Shown here piece by piece: positions 30,589-41,602 of a DNA stretch of 64,000 nt. The notes under the pieces were generated by a model. That model did no database searches, had not been told where the DNA came from, and worked only from the letters and a program-made list of their open reading frames with translations. The position numbers and the translations under genes were made by a program. How positions within the stretch are numbered: position 1 is the first letter of the stretch; each line of letters opens with the position of its first letter. This DNA is from Conus ventricosus (Eukaryota > Mollusca > Gastropoda > Neogastropoda > Conidae): the NCBI GenBank assembly GCA_018398815.1, contig CM031626.1:38666259-38730258 (forward strand), given 5' to 3'.

Positions 30589-31981
30589 TGTCACGACCGA
30601 CCCCTGGGGGTCTGCCCTGACAGGAAACGGTCTAGGGGGAGTGAAGGGGGTGACTGACCTCACACCCTCGCAAGAGCCCACACAAAAAGATAACGATACA
30701 ACACCCCATTTATTCACCCAACACACACAGTCATAAATAAGCATCCAACACACACAACATGCACAAACACAATCAAGCATCCCACCGCACACAACATGCA
30801 CAATCACAATCAAGCACTCCAAATACACACCAAAATGCACAATTATAAATAAACCTTTCACCATACGACGTACACAATCGCAATTACAGCATTCCAGCAC
30901 CTATGACATATACACAATTATAAAGGAATATTTCCAGTATTGACCCTTTCTCACACCACGGAGTGCGTCCACATCCCTGCCCCTGTCAAGTCCGCAGGGA
31001 GCACCCTGTCGCACTAGGTGCTCCGAGCCGGGTTGGTTCTCGCAGGGAGTCGCCCAAAGCCGACACCCTCGACTTCCAAGCGGGCAGTAAAGAGCGTGTC
31101 CCGGGGGGGGGGGGGGGGGGGGGGAACGTAGCTGTTACTGGAGGTCCTGGACGGGGGTCCAGGCCGGCCAGTCAAGACGGCGGGCGTCTCTACCAGCCCT
31201 CGGTCCCGACCAAGGCGTGGCCTCGATCAGCGTGTGGCAACCATCCCGTCCGTGGTCTCAGCCAGAACGTGGCCTCGACCAGTACGTGGCACCATCCAGA
31301 TCGTGCTCCAGGTGAAGCCCCCGGGAGGGGGGAGGACGTAGCTGGGAGGAGAGTCGGAGAGGAGGAAAAGAAGAAGAAAGGAGGAAGGAAGAAGGGTACA
31401 GCTACCCGTGGTGACCCCGAAGAGGCGGGTCAAAGGACTCTCTCTACCCTCTGTCCAGTCGAGAGGACAGAGGCGAAGATGCGGAAACAGAAGAAGCGAT
31501 GTCCCTCTCCTACAGGCCGACTGCAGGAATTGAAAGTACTGACTGTACTCTCGACGATAAGGTAAAGAACCAGGACTGGAGCAGGCGCCCCCAGAGACAT
31601 CTTCCGCTCGAGTGAAGAGCTAACCTCCCTCAGCAATGGCGCCAACATGCCATGCTGCGTCACAGAGTGAGCATACTTCAAACTAAAAGAAACGAAGCAC
31701 GTGCGACAGGTAAAAAGACAGGCGAGAGGCCGATAGACAGAAAGTTCGAGAGAAAGGTACCGGCCACCCGTGAACTTGCAGATGAATAGCACGGGCGGTG
31801 GAATTAGAGAGAGAGAGATAGAAAGCAAACCGAAGTTGAGCTGAACCACACCAAGGTGCAACTGCACCACAAGCCACCCTAAGGGACGGCTACACGACAA
31901 CAGCAACGACAATAAACAAATAAGTAATTCCGCCACCCTAGGTGGGTCGAACGTCGTAGGCCTCGTGACAAACTCGTGACA
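30589..31981 (-). repeat. LTR (5' LTR of the minus-strand Gypsy element)
   Basis: 1,393 bp, starts TGTCACGACC and ends CTCGTGACA. It carries a 22-base G run at 31,103-31,124. It is nearly identical to 25,343-26,732 apart from short indels, mostly in homopolymers, and a few substitutions near the start. Confidence 0.9.
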
Positions 31982-32203
31982 CCATACAATAACACCTGCT
32001 AATATTTTAGCTTTTTCTGAATCACTACAGTCAATGTTCATCACTTTGATTGCTTCGTTAAATAGTTCACTATGATCTTTTATTATATTGTCTACATCAT
32101 TCTCAAAACCAAATTCACTAAAATCAATGTTTAATACTTTCATTGTTTCGTCAAATAGTTCATTACAATTCTTTAAATCAGATTCACTGAGTTCGGCAGC
32201 CAT
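31982..32203 (-). pseudogene. 5' part of the small acidic helical protein, set B copy 2, split by the Gypsy insertion
   Basis: ATG 32,203 (minus) opens MAAELSESDLKNCNELFDE, then DHSELFNEAIKVMNID and AKILAGVIV, up to the insertion point at 31,982. The remaining C-terminus is at 25,296-25,342. Compared with the copy at 22,035-22,323 the reading frame here is intact in this part, so the gene was probably whole before the insertion. The A/T-rich upstream sequence separates it from the next gene at 32,254. Confidence 0.75.
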
Positions 32204-32253
32204 TTTTAAATCTAAAACAAAATTAAAAAAATAATTGTAAATTCAATTGTTAT

Positions 32254-32574
32254 TTATATAGTCTTTTGTAATCGTAAAACCTGATCTTCATTAAAGCGAA
32301 TAGCTACTCCTTCAGGGGTGGTAGAAACAGTCAGATTAACATCTTCAGGAGCCATATTATCAACTAATATGGCAAACAACTTTACAACTGGTTGGGGCCA
32401 AGAATCTGGTATTTTACTGATAGCTTCTAATACACTTTCTCGCATGTCTATGCGCTCAAAAAGATCAGTAATTAATTCTTCAAACCTGCTCTTTAATTCT
32501 TCTTTATCAGCCTCTCTCTCCCAATCCAACTCGTAAAGTATATTAATAAGTTCTGTAGCTACTTCGGCCTTCAT
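32254..32574 (-). CDS. Stand-alone relative of the PolB N-terminal domain
   Basis: An intact 106-residue frame, ATG 32,574, preceded by TTTAAAAA. Its second half, SVLEAISKIPDSWPQPVVKL then LVDNMAPEDVNL, closely parallels the N-terminal domain of the PolB proteins at 21,967 and 25,230 (VAHAISKIPESLQREPPVKV then LIDYMTPDDTNM). The first half is acidic and helical (LDWEREADKEELKSRFEELI). It therefore looks like a free paralogue of a domain that is also fused to PolB, in the same gene row: this gene, small helical gene, PolB. Function unknown. It is one of the few unbroken frames of the virus-like family in the window. Confidence 0.6.
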   Translation of the reverse strand: MKAEVATELINILYELDWEREADKEELKSRFEELITDLFERIDMRESVLEAISKIPDSWPQPVVKLFAILVDNMAPEDVNLTVSTTPEGVAIRFNEDQVLRLQKTI

Positions 32575-32759
32575 TTTTTAAACCAAAATAAACACGACAA
32601 TTAAAAAAATGAAGGAACCACTTTCTCTCTTTTTTTGTAAGAATTAGAAGAAGTTATATATATGTGCGTGAGTGGGCAAGGGGTGGTTTAATTAACTAGG
32701 TCAATCAGCTCCAGGTCGTTTTGACCTAGATTACTGTAATGCTTTGAAGGACAAAACGT

Positions 32760-32930
32760 GAGCGGGCGTGTATGCGTGGGCGGGGGACGTGCGTGCGTGG
32801 AGGTGGGGTGTGCGTGTGTGTGGGCAGGGTGGAGGGTGTGTGTGTGGGGTGGGGTGGAGGGTGTGTGTGTGGGGTAGGGCCGTACGTGTGCGGGGTGGGG
32901 GTGGGGTTGGGCTGGGTGGTGTGCAGGAGT
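32760..32930. repeat. G-rich GTGTG/GGGGTGG tract
   Basis: Strongly G/T-skewed plus strand with many GGGG blocks, able to form quadruplexes. The equivalent is at 48,630-48,795 in the second repeat copy, and both begin with GAGCGGGCGTG. Confidence 0.75.
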
Positions 32931-33838
32931 TACCTCCCTTAGTATTATTTTTAGCCCTGTTGAGGGCCTTTCTGGGTCATTTGCCCTCTGTTTGGCAAGT
33001 GACACAGTTTCTGGAGTATTTTTAGCCTTATGCTGGGCCTGCTAGCTGAAGAAGCAGGCTATTGATTTTTTCACAGCAGACCGGCGAAAGCCAACGTCGC
33101 TTGCATATATTTTAAAATGAGCCTTCTTTTTTCATACAAGCTGTGGATCGAAATTCCAAGCTTGTGAAATTTTGGATAGTAAAAAAACAAAATGATAATT
33201 CTGTCAGTTTTCTACACAGCCTGGGGTCCATCAGAATTTCAGTTTTTAAATAATTATCCCAGGACGCTTTTGGATAAGATTTTTTGAAAAGAGCTTTTGC
33301 TCTTTCAAGCCAATGACCTAAAAGCAAAGATTGACGAAGAGTTTTACGATTTTCAGCTTTGATCTCAGAACCGACCTTCAGCAAACAGGCGTAATTTCAG
33401 CCATGTTTTTCAGCTTTCATAAAAAGAACCTTCATCGATCGGCTCATAATCAAGTTTCTCTATAAAACAATTACGTAAAAAATCATCCAGTTCACTTACT
33501 GTCATTTCACGTTTCCTTTGTTTTTTTCCGAAAGATTTAGGCCCGCTGTTAGTCAGACCGGTTTCAAACAACAGCGAGCTAAAAACCATGTCCCCACACC
33601 TTGGCGTCCCGGTCGGAAAAGATCGACTCTAGCTGGGACTGACAGGCCCCCAGCCAGGAATGATGTCATACCTACTGGCGATTGGTTGAACGAGCACACG
33701 TGATATGTGAGCTGTCACGTGATTTGCACGGTCCATTGCACAAGGCTGCAACGAAAGCCGTGGCAGCTATATTGATTAGAATCAGTCTGAGAGTGTGGAA
33801 CTGTTAAGCCATATACACGTTAGTTGATTTTGTGTGTC

Positions 33839-34076
33839 TGGAGAGAATGTAAATATGCGGGCTCACGATCACGAAATCCTATTCTTCACGGAAACCCCCA
33901 TTTTAAATTAACGATTAGGTCGATTTTAGAGGTTTTGGGGCGTTAATTTTGTTTGTGAAACGGGTGTTGATTTTAGCCAAAACTGATATGTGATGGACGT
34001 GATTTGTATGTGAAAAGGGGGGTTTTCGTGCAGAATAAGATGGGTGGTCTTGAACGAAGATATTTACATTCTCTCC
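33839..34076. mobile_element. Terminal inverted-repeat element (GGAGAGAATGTAAATAT family), copy 1
   Basis: 238 bp with perfect 17-nt ends GGAGAGAATGTAAATAT and its inverse. Imperfect complementarity continues for about 65 bp, through CTATTCTTCACG and AAACCCCC. It contains no gene. Related copies are at 38,093-38,338 and 49,709-49,942, and a left end alone is at 48,454. It could be a MITE or the terminal hairpin of the virus-like element. Confidence 0.75.
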
Positions 34077-34151
34077 TTTTTCATGTAATGTACATATTAT
34101 GTATTCTGTCCATTGTTCAGGATATATACCTTTATTAAATAAACAGTAATC

Positions 34152-34681
34152 AAGTGGGGTAACGTTTGCTCCCATAAGAAAACCTAACACAGAGTTACTT
34201 TTATTCAAGACTGGCACAGCCTTTTAAATTTGAATAAAGTCAGACAAATACATAGACGAACAATCTAATAGTGGGGGAAAAAACAAGCACAGGCCAACAA
34301 CTGAACTGTCTTCATAGTAATGACTTGGCAAAGATTTGGACTTAAGGGGGGGGGGGGGGGGGGTGTTGAAGGTGGAGAAACTGGGAACATGAAATTAAGA
34401 AAGTTATATTACGTATATGAAAGCTCTTCATTTTTAGGGGTGCTATTGGATTTTTTTTTTGCACCCTTAGACTGTGGTGTGTCTCTATTTAACGCCAGGA
34501 GTGCAGACACACCATCTGTGTCTCCCTGATGAGTTCCGACCCAGCAGACGAAGGCCTCGGAGCGGGCAATACAAATATCAAAAAAGGATTGCGATGGTTC
34601 CCTTATGCAGCCAGTGAAGAGTTTTTCATATCTGTAATATATTTTCTAAATTTCATGTTCATAATTTCTCCATCTTCAACC

Positions 34682-34721
<40 letters not shown>

Positions 34722-34920
34722 TTAAGTCCAAATCTTTGCCAAGTCATTACTATGAAGACAGTTCAGTTGTTGTCTGTGCTTGTTTTTTTTTCCTCCACTA
34801 TTAGATTGTTCGTCTATGTATTTGTCTGACTTTATTCAAGTTTAAAAGACTGTACCAGTCTTGAATAAAAGTTACTCTGTGTTAGGTTTTCTTATGGGAG
34901 CAAACGTTACCCCACTTGTA
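34152..34920. repeat. Large inverted repeat with poly-G / poly-C cores
   Basis: The left arm 34,152-34,435 is the inverse of about 34,612-34,920 (GTTACCCCACTTG end, GGACTTAAG next to the G or C run, AACATGAAAT). An 18-base G run near 34,346 faces a C run of about 40 bases at 34,682-34,721. The spacer of about 175 bp is the start of the direct repeat described next. No gene is seen. Confidence 0.75.
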
Positions 34921-35672
34921 TACTGTTTATTGTTTACTGTTCCCTGCCTCATTTCATTTCCAATTTTGTTTTGATTAAATTGAGGTTATTTGTCTTTGTT
35001 TCTGTCCGTCTGTGTGTTTGTCTTTTGATCTCCCTTGCATTTTTGGGTGAATCATCAAGCGTAGGCTCAAAGACTGTCCCCTATATTATATACTATTGCA
35101 TAATGTCTTTAGTTTTTCAGCAACTTTTTTCCTCCCCACACTTTCATTTGGTTTCATTTACTACCCTTCACTGGCTGCTTTGGGGGGTACTATTGGATTC
35201 TTTTTTGCACCCTTGGTGGTGAGAACACCACAGTATTATGGGCTGTGGTGTGTCTCTATTTGACGCCAGGAGCACAGACACAACCAGCGTGTCTCCCTGA
35301 TTAGTTCCGACCCTGCAGACGAAAGGCCTCGGAGCGGGCAATACAAATATATCTGCTTTCAAAAGGGATTGCGATGGTTCCCTTAAGCAGCTAGTGAAGA
35401 GTTTTCATATCTGTAATATATTTTCTTAATTTCACGTTCCCAGTTTCTCCATCTTCAACCCCCCCCCCCCCCTCCTTAAGTCCAAATCTTTGCCAAGTCA
35501 TTACTATGAAGACCGTTCAGTTGTTGGCCTGCGCTTGTTTTTTTTTCCCCACTATTAGATTGTTCGTCTATGTATTTGTCTGACTTTATTCAAGTTTAAA
35601 AGGCTGTGCCAGTCTTGAATAAAAGTTACTCTGTGTTAGGTTTTCTTATGGGAGCAAACGCTACCCCACTTG
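34437..35672. repeat. Two direct repeats of ~490 bp
   Basis: Unit 1 at 34,437-34,935 and unit 2 at 35,186-35,672 share TGCACCCTT, GTGTGTCTCTATTT, GAGTTCCGACCC, GGCCTCGGAGCGGGCAATAC, the C run and the GTTAGGTTTTCTTATGGG end. Between them lies 250 bp of unrelated A/T-rich sequence. They are probably copies of a non-autonomous element, together with the inverted arm at 34,152. Confidence 0.75.
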
Positions 35673-36089
35673 TTTATGCTTATTGTTTACTGTTCCCTGC
35701 CTCATTTCATTTCCAACTATATTAAATAGGAAATGGTTAGTTAGTTAGTTAGTTAGTGTTTATAGGGTCCAGCGGACTACTAGGAGCCAATCAGGACCTC
35801 AGCTATCACATCTGAGTCTTGATGCAAATACCACGCTAGTATTTACACATCACTTAAAATTTATGAGGACAAAAGCACAATTATCTTTTCAAACTCATTC
35901 AACACCTGTGTACATTAATAAAACCCTATATTTTATAAATAAGTATACCTCTTTCAAAAAAGAAAAGATAAGATCTACTGAAATCTCACGAAAAAGAACC
36001 GATAAATCACTGGGGGAAAAGAACTTCTCTCTGATACACATCAAATCAGCACATTCTGTCAAAAATGATTAACACTGAACAAGCTGTCA
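35673..36089. other. No gene; short (GTTA)n run
   Basis: A (GTTA) run lies at about 35,735-35,757, followed by GTTTATAGGGTCCAGCGGA and an A/T-rich stretch without recognisable genes, up to the 3' end of the LINE. Confidence 0.5.
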
Positions 36090-38090
36090 TACGCAACACA
36101 CCATGGGGGGTCTTCCCTTCTGAATATCCAACTGTGTGTTATATAGCTGTGCCCAATATGTAACCGTGACAAAAATCGATTCCTCTTTGCGGTTACGTAC
36201 ACCGATGGGAAAGGATTGGTTAAATCTGGGCAATTTTAAACAATTTATTATGAATTTGATTACACCATTCACTCTGCCACAGTTCACGACAATACTAACT
36301 GGATTTATGACGTAGATCAGAGTGAGGAACAAACTGCATAGGCCTCCTGGAAAGACTTGCACTGAGAGCTTGTTTGGCTGCTTTGTCCCCCACTGAGTTA
36401 CCATAGATTCCCATGTGACTGGGGACCCACAAGAAAACTATATGCTTCCCGAAGAGACAAGCTCAGTATGAAGATCATGATATCCACCAAAACTGGATGT
36501 GATACTTCTCTTGTCGACAAAGCCGACAATGCCGACAATGAATCCGATAAAATAAGGAAATAATTCGGATCTGATCTGGACACGCACTGAGGGCCAGATT
36601 TAAAGCCTTCAGTTCAGCAGTATAAACAGATGACCAATCCCGCAATCTTAACAAAGTAGGCTCCTGAAAATCATTATCACACACAATGGCAGCTGCAGCC
36701 CTCTCACCTTTTTTAGAACCATCAGTAAAAATCTTGATAAAATCTTTATAAAGTTCACATTGTCCAAATAAAGTTGTTTATATGCAACATGGAGGTGACC
36801 TCCTTTCTAAATTGAGTTAAATATAAATTAATCTCTGGATTGGCGACTTTCCAAGGAGGTAAATCAGTCTGTAAATGGACCATCACAACAGCATCAAGGT
36901 CAATGCAGCTGCCCGAAATGGGGCAAAATACGAATACTAGTGGAGGAATCTCATTTGGCTTTAAGTCATATTTGGCTCTAAAAGGCGGGTTCATGACAAT
37001 ATCATAGGCAGGGTTTTCTGGATTAGCCCTCAGTTTCGGGAAGTAATTCATGGAAAAGACGCAACCTCCTTAGCTCCAGAGGGGGTTCACCGATTCAACA
37101 TACAAACTGTCTTTTGGAGATGTGCGAAGTGCTCCAGAGCAATCCACAGTCCTTGATGATGGATTGGATCAAGAGCTTTGAGGTAAGACTTTCGTGCAGA
37201 ACCATATACCACACCCATAATCTAGCTTTGGTCTCACCAAAGCCCGATACAATCGCAACAAAGTTCGCTTGTCTGCACCCCAATCAGTGTGACTAATAAC
37301 CTTCAAAACATTCAAACCTGACTGGCAAGATTGTTTAATGTACTTAATGTGAGGTAAAAAAGAAAGCTTATTATCAAAAAATAACCCCAAAAATTTCACT
37401 TGTTTGGAAACTTTAATTACCTGACCATTGAGACTATAGCTGGTTCTAAGACCTGAGATCTTTTCCTATGGAAATGAATACACTCTGTCTTAGTAGCTGA
37501 AAACTTAAATCCATTTTCAGTAACCCACTGCTGAACACGATTAACACATAATTGAAGTTGACGTTCAGCTGCAGCCAAAGTTTTCCCCTTAGCAGAGATG
37601 GAGAAGTCATCAACAAATAATAATCTAGAATATACCTTCTCTCCATAGTTTTACATAAGCAACTAGTGAGAGCTATAGGATGATAGTTGTTAGGATCCGA
37701 ATTATCTTTCCCTGGTTTAGGAATAGGGATAACAACCGCCTCTCTCCAAGAAGGTGGAAAATACCCTGAACTCCAAACATGATTAAACAGAGACAACAAA
37801 ACTTTTAAACCCTCAGCTGGCAAATGTTGAATAAATTGATAATGAATGTCATCTGGTCCAGGAGCTGAGTTGTTGGCTTTCAAAATGGCGTCCTTTAATT
37901 CATCCATGCTGAAAACGCATTTGTAATCCTCAGAACTATCTGGCTCGAAGGAACAAGATTTTGATTCTGCTGATCTTTTGATACGCTGGAATTCCTTGCA
38001 ATAATGATCAGCTGACGAATTTTGATGAATAGTTAGCAACTAGCAAGTTAGCAACCTCCTTTTTATTAGTAATAATCGATCCATTTACTT
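36090..38090 (-). pseudogene. Non-LTR retrotransposon relic with RT and RNase H
   Basis: Minus strand, in order: an open frame at 37,640-38,039 with SAPGPDDIHYQFIQ, WREAVVIPIPKPGKD and NYHPIALTSCLCKTMER (fingers/palm start of LINE reverse transcriptase); LLFVDDFSISA (about 37,580-37,612), the catalytic FVDD box; a thumb region with SGLNVLKVISHTDWGAD and LDYGCGIWF (37,170-37,400); then RNase H pieces FTDGSKKGE, SSVYTAELKALNLAL and VFLWVPSHMGIYGN (36,400-36,740). Between KTMER and the FVDD box about 300-400 bp are missing, including the first catalytic Asp. RNase H in a LINE fits the I/Nimb or Jockey-related clades. It is dead, with many frameshifts. Confidence 0.8.
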
Positions 38091-38092
38091 GC

Positions 38093-38338
38093 AGAGAATG
38101 TAAATATCTTCGTTCAAGCTCCCCCATCTTATTTTGCACGAAACCCCCCTTTTCACATACACATCACGTCCATCACATATTAGTTTTGGCCCAAAAATTA
38201 ACACCTGTTTCACAAAAAAATTAACGCGTCAAAACCGCCAAACATTGACGTATCAGTACATTAAAAGGGGGGGCTTACGTGCTAGATAAGATTTGGTGAT
38301 CGTGAACAAGATATTTACATTTTCTCCAGGTACATAAA
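38093..38338. mobile_element. Terminal inverted-repeat element, copy 2, at the outer edge of set C
   Basis: Starts AGAGAATGTAAATATC and ends GATATTTACATTTTCTCC (one mismatch). It is in opposite orientation to the copy at 33,839 and diverged inside. Its right end abuts the 3' end of the set C minor-virion candidate gene, whose frame runs into it. Confidence 0.75.
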
Positions 38339-38344
38339 ATATAA

Positions 38345-39048
38345 TTATTTACAGTACGCTCTTCTACTTCTAACACTATAATAAATCAGAACAAAACAAC
38401 CGGCTTTCCATCTTGATTAGTTATTTTTACATCCAATGAATTATAGGCCATTAATTAATTCTTTAAATTCACTGTTTTTTCCAACTGAGATTAATCGATA
38501 ATCGCAAAACCCCACCTAGTTGATGGCAAAACCTTTAGAACTGTAGACGGGCAGCCATCAAACAATTAGTATCTATTCTTAACTGTTGTAAATGAACATA
38601 CAACATTGGGTTCACGAGAAAATCAGAAGGTTTATTACCTTCAAATTGTAAATCTTCTCTTGTACTAAATCTATAAGCTCTATCGCTACTGTGGAAGCCT
38701 AAGATTTGAGCTAGGCCTCTAGGGAAAGTATACTCTCTTCTTTCTTCTAGCGGGAAATGTATATTAATTCTGAGGTTTGCCTCGTTAATTTTCAACAATA
38801 TATATATTCGCTAAGTACTTCTTTTAAAGAACAAAAGTTGTAGTAGCCATCAGGTATTTGCACATGAGTTATTTGATTGCCCCCTCGTTACTAATATTGA
38901 TCCAGTTATTTTGAGCTTCTTCAGATATGTTAGCCCACATAACTTTAAAGCCAATTTCTTTAAGGGCAATTTTACAAACTCCCGCGCAATTGACAATTGG
39001 ATACGTTAAGAACACACGCTCGTTTTGTTTGGTTATATAGATGTACAT
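38345..39048 (-). pseudogene. Minor virion protein candidate, set C
   Basis: ATG 39,048 (minus) follows TTTATAAAAAGG and opens MYIYITKQNERVF, then IALKEIGFKV and NISEEAQNNW. A shift in a G run (38,885) and another near 38,800 lead to YTFPRGLAQILGFHSSDRAY and NPMLYVHLQQLRID. The C-terminal part is again shifted but visible (SLDVKITNQDGKP, then EVEERT). The order agrees with the copies at 18,454 and 47,708. Its start lies 36 bp from the oppositely oriented gene at 39,084. Function unknown. Confidence 0.65.
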
Positions 39049-39083
39049 CCTTTTTATAAACTATTTTAAAAATTTAAATTTAA

Positions 39084-40353
39084 AAAAGGGAAACCTTTTA
39101 AATATAACGAAAGTGCCACTTACAATGTAGGAGCGTTTTATAATCCTAAATCTTTAGACTTCAGCAATCTAACCATTGCAGTAGATGGATCATAACGGCT
39201 TCCAAGTCAGGCTTGTAAACCACTAACTAAATATTTAAATCCACCAATAAATAATGATAGAGTGCCATCAGCATGGTCATCTCGACCAATGACGTTTTAC
39301 CAGAATCAGTTAAATTTTGCCATTTACTGCTCAACTACGGGCTGCGGTGTTTCATATGCAACCATTTAAACCACCTAATCTTTTAGTAAGGTCAGTATAT
39401 AACTTTCATGATTATTCCCAGTACAGACGAATACTAACTGAACTACAAGTAGCCCTCCCAAGCGACAGCGCGTTTAATCCATTCAACAGCCCAATGGACA
39501 ATAATGCATATGAAAGAATCTGCAACGAATTTAACATTGATCCTTCAACTGATTTAGACAAAAGTTAGACCGCAATCATGGGTTAGGCACATTGTACTTG
39601 TGGGGCACACAAAGAGAATATACTTATGACTACTGGCCCGACCAAACTTCTTTTCAACCAAACAAACAAGTTCGATTGGGTTCAATAGAACAAAATCATC
39701 CTAATGCTTGGGCAACATTTATCTTAGATGAAAGTGAAGCCTAACAATGCCAGGAGTGCAGAGACTTAATGACTCCATAAGAACATACGTTTGGTGTCTA
39801 TTAGGAGCACAAGCACAGACCAAGTCTAGCATCGTGGATCAGTCTACAGGGTTTGATGCAAGAAAACAATTTCTAGCTAATTTAGAAGATGCTATTAACT
39901 CTGCTGTTGATTTGCCTGCCAGCATACAAAGGTATCAAGACGTTCTTGCACATGCTAGGTCAAAGGTTGACTTTGTTGTAGGCCATGGATTATACATGCT
40001 CCCTCTGACCTTAGACTACAGATTGGCATGATACAGAATTATAACAATGAAATCCTCATAGCTGGAGACGACCAAAACTTAGGGCACAATAAGGCTTTAA
40101 ACACACGGCCCGCTCCATCTATTTTTAAAAAAGTACCTAGTCCTGAAGAGCTAGAAAGCGATCCGCCACCATTTATAAACACCCCAGAAAGCACCCAGAG
40201 CCAGAAAGCATCCCACAGCCAGAAAGCGTCCCACAGCCAGAAAGCACCCCGCCTGTTGATCTGCCTCACACTGACAGCACACTAACGAAAAGACGGCCCT
40301 CGTTGTGTTTTTAACTTTTACTGGATTAGCTATACTTTCTTTCACTAAAAAAT
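39084..40353 (+). pseudogene. Conserved virion-type protein with C-terminal membrane anchor, set C
   Basis: By comparison with set D the gene starts at about 39,084, where the ATG is replaced by GGAA and a G run. Then follow KPFKYNESATYNVGAFYNP, NQLNFAIYCSTTGC-like words, LPSDSAFNPFNSP (39,450-39,490), MPGVQRLNDSIRTYVWCLLG (39,747) and IQNYNNEILIAGDDQN (40,031). Next comes a Pro/Ser-rich hinge with three tandem copies of QKASHS (40,200-40,250), and a hydrophobic tail FLTFTGLAILS ending near 40,353. Several single-base shifts are present. The repeated hinge is longer than in set D. The 3' end overlaps the convergent coiled-coil gene by about 28 bp. Role unknown. Confidence 0.65.
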
Positions 40354-41566
40354 AATCCAGCAGCTAACACTCCTAACGTCCACAGATGGTCAGCCATATA
40401 ACCAGCTACCTTACCTATAGTAGACAAAACCCAACTAACAACACTGCCTATTATGCCAGGGAGAGCATCAAGCGCTTTGGCTGCTAACTTCTTTTAAAAT
40501 GTTTGCTAGATGATGCAATTGTTTTCTAATCCAACTTTTACCAGGTTGAAGCGTTGGGGGCGCTACTGGCCCTGTTGGCGCACTGCCAGTTAAAGCATAA
40601 ACGAGTGTAGAGATAGCAAACCCAACAGCCGTTAATATGCTAACTATTGTAATCCCTGTTCCCCAAACATAGTCCTTATTCTTTCAGCTAGCGTAGTGTT
40701 TTCATAAAGTTTTTGTTTATAGTTTCTCTTATTCTGCTTGTTTGAGATGCTAGCTGCGCTCTGTTAGTAGACAGCACTTCTAACCTGGCTGTCCTTTGTA
40801 GCATTAAATCTTGTATTTTCTGCTGTATTCTAGCCTTTTCTTCTCGCCCTAAATTGTTATCGTCTGCATCAGCGAGTTTATTTTTTTTCTTCTTCTATCT
40901 CTCTATCCAACTCACCATGTTTTGCTAAATTGTTTGTTAGTTCACCCCTTATTGTCCGTAGAGCCTCATTAAGCCCCAGGATTTCACGCATAGGTAATGG
41001 GGAATCTTCAATTGTTTTTAACTGTGTCTCCTCATTAAAACTGTCTCAATTTTTGCTATTAGTTCTTCTGCTCTTCTAATTGATTCATCTGTTTTGTTAA
41101 TTGCATCATCTGCTTGTTGACTTAAATCTTGAAGAGGTATGTTTTGTATTTCAGATTGTGTTGGCAACTCTTGCCTCAAGTTCTGTAAAAGACTAACGGC
41201 TTCGGGTCTAAGCTCTAAAAGGTTTAATTGTTCTGCCCTTTGCAATAGGGAGTTTTCACCTAATTGTGCTTATTTTTAAAAACTTGTTTGGGTTTTGCGT
41301 TGCAGTAACCTTTGCGCGCTCTCCTGCGCCAGTTTTTTTTATACAAATGCCAACCATCTTCCTCAAAATCGCTAGGATCAAGCACGTCTGGTAGCTCTCG
41401 CCCTATGCTTCTATAGAATGATTGAATTCTTTCTCGCAATAGTTCTTGACGTTGGCTAGGGAGTAAAGACCCCGCTCCTTAAAGCTCTTCTTGCAATGAA
41501 GGGCCCTAGTTCTTCATCTTCATCTTCTTCTTCAATAGGATCAATCGGGTCAAAATCTTCATGCAT
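40326..41566 (-). pseudogene. Coiled-coil membrane protein, set C
   Basis: ATG 41,566 (minus) after AATATAAATAAAAAA opens an acidic MHEDFDPIDPIEEEDEDEEL. Then come IQSFYRSIGRELPD, LRQELPTQSEIQNIPLQDLS, long coiled-coil segments (41,018-41,245 and around 40,820-40,960), and a hydrophobic stretch (ILTAVGFAIST-like) with a Pro-rich linker. The C-terminal amphipathic/hydrophobic region holds ALPGIIGSVVSWVLST (about 40,430) and ends SERKYS. About 400 residues. Similar C-termini occur in unannotated cnidarian and mollusc proteins that I recall. Frame breaks occur near 41,480, 41,270, 41,030 and 40,720. Perhaps a membrane-active virion protein; unproven. Confidence 0.6.
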
Positions 41567-41602
41567 ATTTTTTTATTTATATTCTTTTTTGTTTTATAAA
41601 AA

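Larger units (their letters stand above)
25343..31981 (-). mobile_element. Gypsy-type LTR retrotransposon, RT-deleted, minus orientation
   Basis: 6,639 bp bounded by TGTCA...TGACA LTRs and a perfect 5-bp target duplication CCATA (25,338-25,342 and 31,982-31,986). It interrupts a small virus-like gene whose intact relative is at 22,035. Reading leftward: LTR 31,981-30,589, tRNA-Pro PBS, leader with repeats, gag, protease region, integrase N-terminal part, then an RNase H C-terminal remnant, polypurine tract and LTR 26,732-25,343. Reverse transcriptase is absent. Integrase upstream of RNase H is the reverse of the usual Ty3/Gypsy order and resembles the Gmr1 arrangement. The two LTRs look nearly identical apart from small indels, suggesting recent insertion. 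Confidence 0.9.
32628..34076. repeat. 1.44-kb repeat unit, copy 1
   Basis: From TTTTTTTGTAAGAATTAG to the TIR end at 34,076 this unit is repeated at 48,505-49,942 with high identity (small indels and few substitutions). It holds a palindromic-looking GGTCAATCAGCTCC-AGGTCGTTTTGACC stretch, a G-rich block (32,760-32,930), a CACGTGATATGTGAGCTGTCACGTGAT palindromic area near 33,700, and at its right end the terminal inverted-repeat element of 33,839. It directly follows the outermost set B gene. Short frames inside are not conserved between the copies. Confidence 0.85.

Noticed and set aside
33915..34217. 100-codon minus frame over the terminal inverted-repeat element
   Set aside because: It crosses the repeat boundary at 34,076 and is not preserved in the second repeat copy at 49,709-49,942.
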